Below, piece after piece: positions 12,901 to 22,609 of a DNA stretch of 64,000 bases. Each line of letters starts with the position of its first letter. The stretch's first letter is position 1. The DNA lies in assembly GCA_000349905.1 (NCBI GenBank), contig KB722739.1:555593-619592 (forward strand), written 5' to 3'. A program made the position numbers and the translations under genes. The DNA is from Volvariella volvacea V23 (lineage: Eukaryota > Basidiomycota > Agaricomycetes > Agaricales > Pluteaceae). The notes beneath the pieces are model-generated. The model did not search any database. It had not been told where the DNA came from and worked only from the letters and a program-made list of their open reading frames with translations.

Positions 12901-14643
12901 CCCCACCATCCTCGTTTCACTTCCCACCCGCCATCGGCCCCGGCCCCGGCGACGGCGACTGCGGCTCGTACGGACCCTGCCCCATCCTTTGTCCATTCAG
13001 GCCACAATAGCTATAACAGACACGACAGGGCTCATCATGACCAGCCTCGAGCCCAATCAACAGTGATGATCATTCCTACGGTCCCGCGGCCCCAATCATA
13101 TCTAGCCGGCTCTCAATCGGGTTTTCTTCCATTCCCCCCTCCTTCCACTGCCACTTCTCTCACCACGACCACCACGACCACGACCACGCCCGCGGTACTT
13201 CCCCCCGCACCTGAACCCGCGTCTCCTCCCGCTGCTACTCCTACATCTCAGAGCGAGCCGACTGTGGCCCCGCAGGTCGAGAATAATACAGCTACTGGTA
13301 CTACGTCCGATTCGCATTCTGCTGCCACCGCCGCTGACACCGCGATGATGCCCACCGCACCTCCATCTCGCCCCCCAGTCCTATCCCCAAACACCAGGTT
13401 CACCCAGTCCATCTCCCGTATAGCAGCCCGGCACGGAGCCCCAGCACCAAGTCTAGCAGGAGCAACAACACCAACAGCAGACATGACCTCATTCCCTTCT
13501 TCGGCCTCACCGCCAAGCAACGACGGACCCGCCCTGTCTGGTCCCGGTCTACGCACGCCCACAACCCCCCCCTCCTCCTTGGCCGCTCAATCCGCCAAAG
13601 GCGATAATCCCGCGCACCCCGGTGTCTTTGGCTGCACGCGCCCGACCGCGATCCTGCCCACAACGCCAACGCCCATCCTCGTCTCTCTCCCGCCCATAAC
13701 CCTCTCCACCGACCCCCGGTCCGAGACACAGACGCAGGGACAGACGCAGGACCCGCTGAGCCCGCCGAGCCCGCAGCTCCCGCCGTTCCGGTTCAAGCAC
13801 GCGAGCTTGGAGTGCATGTCTGGCGAGTTCCGGGAAGAGTGGGTCGAGAACCTGCGGCGGGAGGTGTACGGCGTGCCGAAGAGCAGGGGCAAGGGCAAGA
13901 GCGGGAAGAGCAAGGAGAGGGTGAAGATGCCTGTTGCGGGGTCCGAGGCGGATATGTTGAGGAGGCTGGCGATTGAGCAGTTGATGGAGGAGAAGGAGGC
14001 GGAGGAGAAGAGGAGAAGAGAGAAGAGCATGCAGGGGGGGAGGGAGAGGGAGAGGGAGAAGAGGGCGAGTGGGGGCAGGAGGGAGAAGAGGAGGGCGAGT
14101 GGGGAGGCTGGGGATGGCGAGAGGGCTGCCAAGAGAAGAAAAGTCAGCGGTGGTCAAGCACCGAAAAGGCGAGAGCGGACTGGCGACAAGGAGAAGGGGA
14201 AAGATAGGGAGATGCAGGTGGACTCGGAGGAGCGCCGGGGAAAGAGCACCTCGGACGAGAGCATGAGGGACAGCGTCGAGTCCCAGGGCTCCAACGGCAG
14301 CTCGAGCCAGAGTTCGAATGCAGCGTCACTTACTCCGCTCATCCCAAGCCCGATGGAGGTGGACGCGGACGGCGCTCTCCCAGTCCTCCTCCCGCCTATG
14401 CCAGGGCAGTTGGAGCCTGGATCGCCCATCTACCGCTACGTCCCTGCCTCGTCTTCAGCTTCGTCGTCGTCCGCGCTGGCGAGGAGACCCCCAAGCCCTA
14501 CTCCAGCTCCTCGCAATGACTCCTTCAGCAACTTTATTCTCCAACGCCGGTCATTCCCACCTCCACCACCCAGATTCCGGCCGCCACCACCACCAAAATC
14601 AGGTCTTGGTTCCATCATTGGGAACATGGGGAAATGGTTCTGA
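9970..14643 (+). CDS. Large low-complexity nuclear-type protein, function unknown
   Basis: Three exons, 9970-11060, 11117-12546 and 12599-14643, join in frame across introns of 56 and 52 bases with GTGAGT donors, giving 1,521 residues. I do not recognise a family. The N-terminal third is basic and Ala/Ser/Thr-rich, with a short conserved-looking block (TKRSVSFLTPSTQRVLEAAA) and a likely helix (KVKELVEKYEKGVK). The middle is acidic, with many Ser-Pro and Thr-Pro pairs, potential proline-directed kinase sites. The last third has long Pro/Thr/Ser runs, then a helical segment around REEWVENLRREVYGV, a Glu/Arg/Lys-rich charged coiled-coil stretch, and a bipartite-like nuclear signal (AAKRRKVSG). 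It ends in a poly-Pro stretch and MGKWF. Antisense frames of 200 residues across it are GC-rich shadows. A chromatin or transcription role is a guess from composition only. Confidence 0.7.
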
Positions 14644-14663
14644 ACCTCCAGGTTTTGCGATGC

Positions 14664-14692
14664 GAAACGAAACGAAACGAAACGAAACGAAA
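14664..14692 (+). repeat. (GAAAC)n microsatellite in 3' UTR
   Basis: Five exact GAAAC units followed by a near-unit (gaaag), starting 21 bases after the stop codon of the preceding gene, so probably inside its 3' untranslated region. A five-base period would be frame-breaking in coding sequence, which fits its position just after the stop. Confidence 0.9.
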
Positions 14693-15174
14693 GCTTTGTA
14701 TTTGCCCCGTGTGGGCTGAGATGGAGACGCGTAACGATGGTGGCGGAAAATAGTTGTTTGGTGCTGGTGACGCAGTGACGGGTGCGCCGGCCCGCGAAGC
14801 CGGATCCGAATGAACGATTTTCTTTTCCCTATTTCATGCATTTTTCAACGGACTATATACACAATCCAAACTCGGGTTTCTGTAACACTAGACTTGTTCC
14901 CTTGATACCTCTCCGCAACGTATATACAATCCACATCGTTATGATTCCACGCGCATTTAGTAGTAGGTATTTTCACATGGCCCTGGTTGTATTATCCCCC
15001 TTTACGGCGAAATCTACCTTGTCTCTGATCGTTACGAATAATGTACGAGAGCTACTAGCTTGTCGGCACGCGAAATATGAAATATTAACGCCTCGTGCCT
15101 ATTAAAATATTAGAGACAATCATCGTCGCGAAGGAAAGACGACTTGCGAGCTCCGGTCCCTATCTCAATTCGAC
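14693..15174. other. Convergent 3' ends, no gene seen
   Basis: Stretch between two convergent genes. It is AT-rich in places (for example ttaaaatattagag near 15102) and should contain both transcripts' 3' ends. No domain is visible in either strand. Confidence 0.5.
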
Positions 15175-15581
15175 CTAATTCTGAGTATGCAATCTCTCCT
15201 TGCTCGTGGGCTTTGGCACCGAAACAGCAGCGCTGACGTCCGACGAGGTCATCCTCACATCCGAGCCTTTAGGCGAGTTCTCGCCCCGCGTGTCTAGCAA
15301 CGGTGTTAGTGATGACGACGGTGTTTGGGCATGGCTGGGGGGATAGGACGGGACTTACTGTAAGGCGACTCGTTTCCCTCCTTCTTCTTGGTGTCCAGTC
15401 CGATAAAGTACATCCCGAGAATGGAGAGAGTCATTGCTCCCATGCATGCTACGGCCTGTACTTGTCAAAGAAGAGCGCATATAGTCAGTCGTTTGGCTGG
15501 TTCCAGTCTCATAGTTGGAATTCGAGGTAGATTGTTGGTACGTACCATGCCGGGTCGCCGCATCTGTGGCTTTGAAGACAT
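15175..15581 (-). CDS. Small protein with one membrane segment, 83 residues, function unknown
   Basis: Three exons on the minus strand: 15546-15581, 15359-15455, 15175-15293. Phases match at both junctions, with donors GTACGT and GTAAGT and acceptors TACAG and GCTAG. The protein starts MSSKPQMRRPGM, followed by one hydrophobic stretch (AVACMGAMTLSILGMYFIGL, about residues 13-32) and a polar Ser/Thr-rich tail ending in TQN. A short basic N-terminus followed by a single membrane span is the layout of many small mitochondrial inner-membrane or tail-in proteins, but I do not recognise the family. The gene rests on splice logic plus the membrane segment, not on homology. An overlapping antisense frame shares exon 1 and reads through the first intron, which is a shadow. 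Confidence 0.6.
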
Positions 15582-16294
15582 GTTGGAGGATGACGAGGAT
15601 AAGCGATGGGCGTTTGGCTGGTCGAATTTGAAAGGGGTGGTGGATGTAGTTGATGATGAAGGAGGCTGGAGTTTTAGTTCTACTGGATCGTCATGGTGGA
15701 TTGGGGTGTAGCAAGTCATGACGTCATGCGATCCAACACCAGTACCTCCGGTCACCGTAGAAATGTTATTGCAATAATTGGACTCACATCCACCTCCACC
15801 AAAAAATGACAGATATTCCCTGAAAATATGTTCAGAAATTGTTTGTGGCGTATTCGACCTGCCCTCTAGGATCTGCCGGGGCACTGTCCTTTTTGGGAGC
15901 GGTCCGGCACCCACGCAGGCCTCCACAGAGATGCCATTGGGAACTCTGAAAGCAGAGCCCGAGCTCGTAACCCACTCCAGTTTCAAGTGTCTCGTACATC
16001 GTTCGTCTCGGATTGAGGATGCACTGCGTCGCGTGCGTGCTCGTGTCAAGTCCTCCTATGTTGCTCACTGAAATGGTATACGAATACAAGAATATTAGGA
16101 TAGCCGCAACTTCATCGTGCTGAGACGCACTCATGGTTTCGGACACTGGCATATCGGGGCGAGACCCCGGTGTCACGGTAAGCAGCGCTAGCGCCTAAGC
16201 TGGTCTTACGCATGCTCTTGTAAACTGAAGCCCTACCTCGCCATTAGTTATCCGTGGGCGATCGTCGCGTTCCATTTGTTTGGCTCTGCTTATG
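15582..16294. other. Intergenic, upstream of small gene; no gene seen
   Basis: Holds the promoter side of the minus-strand small gene and leads into F-box relic sequence. Frames of about 100 residues on both strands lack recognisable motifs and overlap each other. Confidence 0.5.
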
Positions 16295-16797
16295 ATTAGT
16301 AGACGATGTCCTGGCGTTCGTTACCTCTCAATAAGTAGCTGCTGGGAAACAGTCGGTACTGTATGTACAGACACCCCAGTGAAATTACCGAACCTTCAAC
16401 ATTTGGTCACACATCATGATGCAGATAAGCCGCCTGTGCCCCCACGCTTGCTCAATCATCTGGGCCTTCCCTCATTATCGCGCACCGATACTCAAACTAG
16501 GATTCCCTACGATACGGTGTTTTGCGCTCTGCATGGGCTACGGCGAGCTATACGATTGCTCAGCGCCGCTGCAAGGACCACCCACGCGTCCAAACCCATG
16601 TAATTTCCCTCACACACAATAACGGTCGGGTCTCAGCTGAGGTGCAAAATACGATTACCCAAGCTCTCTTCGCGTCGCATGATCCCGAGTTGGACCTGGG
16701 TCCACGCTGTTCTGAGCTCGTGAGTAGCATAAAGCAGTTGGCAAAGACGATGTGCCTTCTCATTGTTCGGTTCGAGTTATCAACGCACGAGGGTTGA
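16295..16797 (+). pseudogene. F-box-like gene relic, C-terminal part only
   Basis: A frame here reads RRCPGVRYLSISSCWE, then VKLPNLQHLV, LNHLGLPSLS and a Leu-rich block. It matches, in the same order, the C-terminal part of the F-box-like copy just downstream (RRCPGVLHLLLENGWEE; LDYLSLPSLSSIDI). The match switches frame near 16600 and continues to GPRCSELVSSIKQLAKTM before a stop at 16797. There is no F-box, no coiled coil and no start codon in the preceding DNA, so this is a 5'-truncated, frameshifted copy. It is part of the plus-strand array of decaying F-box copies. Confidence 0.6.
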
Positions 16798-16989
16798 CGG
16801 TGACGCAAGATGCCGAGCCAACTACCGAGAACGGTCATTGATGCTTTTGTGCAGAGTCTGGGAAACTCGTTGAACTAAAGCATCCCTTCCCCTTGTGTAT
16901 CTGCTTATAACTAGCGCCCTCTCGAATCTACATCTAGATATTTCACAAACGTATTTAGTTGTGCTCCGAATATTCCTACAAATTTAATT

Positions 16990-18307
16990 GTGTCCATTTC
17001 CGCCACGCTTTTAGGAACTGTCTGTTCACACGCTCACCACTCTGGGACCACAACACCCACCTGCCTCATTGCGCTTCCCGACCGACTCGTGGACGTGCAG
17101 AGTCAAATCGCGAACATCGATGAGAGGATCGCCGCGCTCGAGGAACAGCTGCGGACGCTTCGTCGACGCAGAAATGCCCTGGTCCCCGTATCCAAACTCC
17201 CACTTGAGCTCCTCACCAAGGTCTTCCAGGATATCGTCGACATGGCCGCCGATTCTGCGAATGGCGAGATGCGGGAGCGATCTTTCGTTGTCAACGCCAA
17301 GCTGGTGGGAGTGTATTCGTGGATATCGGTATCGCATGTGTGCACGCATTGGAGGGAGGGGGCTTTGGGTTGTTCGGCGTTGTGGGTTAACGTGTGGACG
17401 ACTCATTTGGGCTTGCTCAAGACATTAGTTGAGCGTTCGAAGAGTCAACTCTTGCACGTTTGTCTCTTGTGGAGGTTCATGCCTGGTGATTTGGACTGGG
17501 ACGCTGAGGTGCCAGTAGAGGAGAACGTCGACAACGTAAACAATGCTGACTCATGGGAAGATACCAATGGCGATATAGACGCGAGCAGGGATGGGGATAA
17601 AGGGGAGGAGTCGATTGATGGGGTTGGGAATGAGGAGATGATTCAACTCGTTGCTATAAACATGCATCGGATCCAGTCATTGCATGTCAGCGGTAGCGCG
17701 TGGCGCCTGGCTCACAGGTTGCTGAATATACCCGCCCCTCGTTTGGAGACTCTAATGTTTTCCGGTATAGTGTGGTCCGATGGTCGACCACCGGGTCCAG
17801 CCAACCCGGGTGTCATGCCAAACCTCCGCCTCATACGTGTGGAGGAGGTTGAAGTGTTGGGAAGCTTTATGCTCCTGCCTTTACACCTGCCATCCGTCAC
17901 CCATCTCGACCTGGATACCAGTGCCACAAATGGACAATTGGAGCTGTTGCGGAGGTGCCCTGGCGTTCTTCATTTATTGTTAGAAAATGGATGGGAAGAA
18001 ACGGTGCCTTCACACCTGGACACCCTGGTGGAACTGGCACACCTCTAGCTATTTGGAGATTCGAGATGAAGGTTTGCGTGATTGGCCGCCACCGGTACTC
18101 GACTATCTCAGCCTTCCCTCTTTATCGAGCATCGATATCAAGCCTATCATTAGAAGGAACACGATTTATATTGTTGTACGAGGATTAGCCCAGGCCATTA
18201 CACTGTTCAACAGCCTTCCTAGGACCCCCAGGCGTGTTCAGGTCGACCACATCGCCATTGTTGAGGAAAAAGTGAATACTCAGATTCTATTCCCAAGCGA
18301 AGAATAG
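16990..18307 (+). pseudogene. F-box-like protein gene, frameshifted and without a clear ATG
   Basis: The first frame (to 18048) has the standard layout: N-terminal coiled coil (IDERIAALEEQLRTLRRRRNAL), F-box core (VSKLPLELLTKVFQDIV ... SHVCTHWREGALG), then Leu-rich segments. The family acts as substrate adaptors of SCF ubiquitin ligases. No in-frame ATG lies at the expected place; a paralogue's ATG aligns with ATT near 17068. At about 18040-18048 the frame stops (CTC TAG), while shifting by one base restores family sequence (YLEIRDEGLRDW ... LDYLSLPSLSSIDI) through 18307. This is a one-base insertion. An acidic insert (about residues 175-215) is not seen in the other copies. A further tail fragment lies at 18969. 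It is most likely a pseudogene, though a sequencing error could explain the shift. Confidence 0.65.
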
Positions 18308-18968
18308 TAAGTAAAGGTGTGGAAAGAAGAGGCTAGCTTATAGTTGCTTACCTATTCCCAAGTGAAGAATCTTTAAAGCTGGGGAATAGGTGGCAAGAGC
18401 AGTACGGTATATATACTACTTGAAGGCAAATAAAGATAAATAAAGGGATATAATCTCTTGGGTGGAGAGAAGGGGGGTAAGAATGAAGGTAACAAAGTGG
18501 GAGTCCTGAGCAAAGAGTGTAGCACACAGACCAGGGGATGTGTAAGCTGGGTCAGCATGTACATGTAAGCCCATGTCATGCGCAGTCAATGTGGGAAGGG
18601 GACAGAGTCATATGAAATCATAATCAATCTTCTGACTTGACACATGTTCATCTAGAACAAGATCGAATCATCGGATGCAATAAAGAAGAAAGGGTATACC
18701 ATATATGAGAAGCGGAGACAGATAGAGCGGAAATGAGTATCATAGATGAGGGTATAGGGTATGGATGAGTGGGTGTATGTGGGTAATAGTGGTGTGTAAG
18801 AGGGAGAATGAGATAATATGTATTATGTGTTGATGATATAGTAGAGAGGGTGTAGTAGAAAAAAAGGAAAGGGAAAGGGAGATGGGATAGTGAGGGCGCT
18901 TGGTAGGCATCTGGATGTGGGTGTAGACGCTTGATGGGCATCTGAATGTCAGGCGTTTATGTCGAGGG
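18308..18968. other. Purine-rich low-complexity spacer with short direct repeats
   Basis: About 660 bases of mostly purine-rich plus-strand sequence separate the F-box copy from its apparent tail. A 19-base word with one mismatch occurs at 18287-18305 and 18352-18370 (ctattcccaag, then c or t, then gaagaat). A related pair of about 23 bases occurs around 18898-18948 (gcttggtaggcatctggatgt and gcttgatgggcatctgaatgt). No coding potential is visible. It may be an insertion or an expanded region within the decayed gene. Confidence 0.5.
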
Positions 18969-19163
18969 CTCTTACGAGCCCTGACAGCCATGGATCGGGA
19001 TGTACTATCAGTTATAGCCCAAGATGAGATGGGCCAGAATCTCGTGGTATTGAGGGCTTCGTCAGAGTCTAATGGACCACTATCGGATGCGTGTCGCTCC
19101 GAATTCGTGAATGGTGTCATGCAGTTGGCCGAGGAAATGCATCTCCCTATTCATTTTGTTTAA
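18969..19163 (+). pseudogene. Detached C-terminal tail of an F-box-like copy
   Basis: An open frame ends at TAA 19161-19163 and contains ACRSEFVNGVMQLAEEMHLP. This aligns with the tail of the 16.3-kb relic (PRCSELVSSIKQLAKTMCLL): shared Cys, Ser-Glu, Gln-Leu-Ala and Met positions at the same spacing. It therefore looks like the original C-terminus of the copy starting near 16990, now separated by a stop and the 660-base spacer. Confidence 0.45.
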
Positions 19164-19435
19164 TATAGAGGGGTCCTGCAACAGGATTAGATCGTCCTCT
19201 TTTCTGTGCACATGGATATTCAGCGTCTTCCACCCAGCCATTTTGCATCATAGTACTCACAGCCATGAATAGATTTGCTTTTGTATTTGCATACCAAAGT
19301 GCCAAAGTTATAGTAAACGGAAAACGTTGAAGCATTCATCAAGCCACTTTGTTACTGCAAGTGTCTGCAATTAATGCAAACAAAGCAAAATCTGCACGAG
19401 TCATGCGCCTGTCGCAATTCTGAAAGCACTCCATC

Positions 19436-21088
19436 ATGCCATTCCCTCACATCGAGGCTCAGCCCGCAGAGATCGACTCCGAGATTCACAATCTAACGCT
19501 AAAACTTGCTGAACTTCGACGGCGCAGAAATGGGCTGATGCCTCTCCTCGAAACTCCACCGAACTCATCGGCAAAATACTACAATACGTTGTTGATGCTG
19601 TCGATGCCGAGCAGCTCGCAATGACTTACGTTGGAAGCAGTCCTTGGACTGCGACTACTCAATTTTGTACGGACTGGAGAATCGTTGCATTAAATCATCC
19701 GGCACTATGGACCAATGCTCGGACTAAAAGCCTCGGATGGTTTAGCACCTTCCTCGAGCGCTCTCAAAGTCAGCTACTACATGTCCATGCATCCGATCGA
19801 TGGGCAACAGATGTAGATTGCGAGAAGATATTTCATTTTATTGTGGCCAACATGCATAGGATCCGGTCGCTGCGCCTTGATAACCTCCGCAGCAGTGATA
19901 GGTTTCTTCGGCTGAAGAACGTACCCGCTTCCCAATTAGAGGTCCTCCAATTTGGCGAGAACCTATCTCATTCCGAACTCTCCCTGTCTTCTTCGGTCTC
20001 CTCGGGCATTATGCAAAAGCTCCGTCAATTGCGATTGGAACACTGTGCGAGTCGTGACTGGAACTGTATCCTTCCACTCCATTTACCTACTATCACCGAC
20101 GTCGCCTTCACCAACGTTGACACAGATAGCCAAATAGAGTTATTAAGCCGTTGTCCATCTGTTCGGCGGCTATCAATAATGAATGGCTGGATTGCATCGG
20201 ACAACCCAACGCCTGTCGAACTACCAAACCTTGAATACTTGGCACTCAGGTACACGGGTTGGTTCATGTCTGACTACTTGACATTCCCAGCGATATCCTT
20301 CGTGGACATTACTTCCTTCTCCAACCCTGAGGATTCTGAGCTCGCCAACATTTTTACTCGTTTTTCAAGTGCCTTAGGAAGGATCATTCACCCGCGCACA
20401 AGTACGAATATCGGCCAACGATTACATCACCTCTCCCTTGACCATGATAGATCCAAACTGAGCATTACAGCTAGGACCGAAACGGGTGAAGGTCTTGCAA
20501 TGTTCAGCATTCAAGTCAATAGCTCAACAGATTACGATGACCACATAGATGCAGACGACGACTACCCTCTCTTTTTTGCAAGCATTTTGGAGCTTGCACA
20601 GACGGCGAGCAGTGGCATCAGTTCAATATCTATCGGGTCCTCTTCCGGCTCAGAGAGGCTACTCTCAGGTTTTTGTCATCACCCTCACACATCCACCACT
20701 CGCATTCAGACCCTCGCCGGATTCAAAAGTCTTGTCTCGTTCTCTGATAGCCGCGATACTGCAGGCGTAAGACCAGTATCAGAGTGGGCTAACCAGCGAT
20801 GCAAGTGTATGCATTGCCACAATAGGCGCATTGCGTCCTTCCCCGGATTGCAAACCCTCACGTTGGACCTCCTAACAGATGGAACTGGTCGGGAAGTGTT
20901 ATTAGATGACAATATGATGGAGTGGTTTAGAAATGCTCGCAGAGTGGCTGAGGGAGAGAGAACAAGGGGGTTTGGTACTCGAAAAACTTAAACTGTATTA
21001 CGTGCACAGCGAGGACAATCAAGACGAGACAGATAATCCCAACCAGAAGCTTGGGCAACTTGCTGTTAATGTTTACATAAATATTTAA
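19436..21088 (+). pseudogene. F-box-like protein gene with two frameshifts
   Basis: ATG at 19436 opens MPFPHIEAQPAEIDSEIHNL and a coiled coil ending RRRRN-like, but the frame fails near 19555. A one-base shift restores ELIGKILQYVVDAVDAEQLA and joins the long frame to 20991. That frame carries the F-box second half (TQFCTDWRIVALNHPALW), Leu-rich segments and a cysteine motif (CKCMHCH, about 20800-20820) shared with the intact minus-strand copies. Near 20930 the frame is lost again; shifting by one gives LAEWLREREQGGLVLEKLKL through TAA at 21086, matching the tail of the 48-kb copy. Apart from these two single-base lesions about 530 residues are preserved, so inactivation is recent or the lesions are assembly errors. 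Confidence 0.7.
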
Positions 21089-21561
21089 GAATTGATACTC
21101 TATATGTATGATATGCACGATACAGTATGTGAAAGGTCATTTCAAAATTTACAGAGTTGCAGTGCATCGTAACTGGGGTACAGTGCTAAACCTTACAGTT
21201 AGATTTACTACACTTGTCGCTTGAGAAAAGGAGTAGGTGGATGTTGAAGAGTTTGCATTGCGGGTTGCATGCGAAACAGAAGCACGAAAAGAGCTGTATC
21301 TCAATCCATTTTCCATCAACTTGTTCAGGATTAGTAATTGTACATTTGGGCTAGTTTTTGCATGTTTCAATCCTACTCCCGCGTGGTCCCTAGTATATGT
21401 ATCCTCTTGTATAGAAGGACATTGTCAATGAGCGGAAAGGGAGATAGGATAACAAGATGGAGGGCCTTGGGAAACAAATACCCACACTAGTCTTGTTCGG
21501 AACTGCATGGCACTATCAGCTGACCTGGACACTCAGGCGATCCCAAGATATTGAGGCTATC
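21089..21561. other. Intergenic between two F-box copies; no gene seen
   Basis: About 470 AT-rich bases with no domain in any frame. Probably the 3' flank of one decayed copy and the former promoter of the next. Confidence 0.5.
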
Positions 21562-22205
21562 ATGCCCGACTTGATGAACAAATCCTCGCACTAGAATTGA
21601 AACTTGTTGACCTGGGGCGCCGCCGGAAAACATTACAGCCTATCCCCACTCTCCCATCCGAACTCATCAGCGCGGTACTAAAGCGACTCGTTGACGACTT
21701 CGTCGCTATAGATAAAGCCAGCGATACCCCACGTCATTGGGTAGTTGCTGAATGGATTCCCGTCACTCAATTTTGCACTAAATGGAGGGCTGTAGCGCTT
21801 GGGTATCCAAAGCTGTGGACTAATATCGATACAGCCAACTCCGGATGGCTGAGGGCGTTCGTTGAGTGTTCTCAGAATCACTCAACGCATATTGATACGT
21901 GGAGGGCCGTGGAGATCGATAAAGTATACGATCCAAAATGCGATCAAGTGTTCAAACTCATTGCTTATAACATGCATCGAATCCAGTCACTCTTTCTGCG
22001 ACCGTGATACGCAGGCAATAGAGTTGTGTGGCTACAGGGTAGACCGGCTCCTCTGTTAGAGATCACACAAATTCACGGCTCTTATTTTGATCTCACTCCT
22101 ACCTATTTTGATCTCACTCCTACGGTTTCCGGTCACAACGTCATGCCAAAGCGCCGCAAATTGAGGCTCGACTCATCGGGGAAAACGCTTCGTTATCAAA
22201 TTTGA
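21562..22205 (+). pseudogene. Truncated F-box-like gene relic
   Basis: ATG at 21562 (MPDL) is followed within a few codons by a one-base shift. The restored frame reads LDEQILALELKLVDLGRRR, the family's coiled coil, then an F-box (TLPSELISAVLKRLVDD ... TQFCTKWRAVALGYPKLW) and YNMHRIQSLFLRP. A TGA at 22005-22007 interrupts the frame, which then continues in phase through HNVMPKRRKLRL, the family's next block, to a stop at 22203. The Leu-rich and C-terminal parts are missing. A 21-base in-frame duplication (units at 22083 and 22104) inserts a repeated YFDLTPT. Confidence 0.65.
22083..22123 (+). repeat. 21-base tandem duplication
   Basis: The 20-base word tattttgatctcactcctac occurs at 22083-22102 and again at 22104-22123, a period of 21. 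It lies inside the truncated F-box relic and duplicates seven codons without changing frame. Confidence 0.9.
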
Positions 22206-22313
22206 AGTAACTACCAAGATATTGTCTTGTTGGTATCTATCGATATTAGAATATTTGTAAACCCACTGAGTTGCGTATGGATATAAACTGATTCAGGATG
22301 ACCTCCTTCCTTC

Positions 22314-22440
22314 CTCTCGTGCTTGTATCTTCCTGTCACACCCATTTTCTACGCAATATTCCCTCAGAGTCCTGCAAGTTGTTTTAATCAACATGAGAGG
22401 TCAAACGATTACAAGATGCTGATTGGGTCTGGGGCAGAAC
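22314..22440 (-). pseudogene. Relic of a second AAA-ATPase-like copy
   Basis: On the minus strand this segment matches the neighbouring AAA-ATPase-like gene base by base with scattered changes. Its tgccccagacccaatca corresponds to tgccctagacccaacca in the gene (about 23595-23615), followed by tttgacctc, ttgatt-aaacaa, gggaatatt and gatacaagcacgag in the same order. Indels and stops break the frame, so no protein is possible. It corresponds to about 40 codons after the Walker A region of the intact gene. Confidence 0.55.
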
Positions 22441-22609
22441 TTCTATTACACACTACAACCAAATCAACTGTCACCGCGTCGACCACTGATTCGGCTTGTC
22501 TAATCATGATAAAGCACGAACGACTATGGTAGATCGCTCACTGCAGGGTAATAATCAACGCATGCTGTATACACGCAAATTAGACATTTCTATACTATCT
22601 CTGATATGG

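Noticed and set aside
13549..14157. 202-residue and 181-residue minus-strand frames
   Set aside because: They lie antisense to the long GC-rich exon of the 9970-14643 gene and are Leu/Pro/Arg repeats created by its low-complexity codons.
15465..16049. 194-residue minus-strand frame as a separate gene
   Set aside because: It runs through the first intron of the small membrane protein gene and ends inside it; the upstream part has no motif, and splicing gives a better model.
16990..17070. GTG at 16990 as a start codon for the F-box-like frame
   Set aside because: A nuclear fungal gene would normally need ATG; the residues before the coiled coil have no match in the paralogues.
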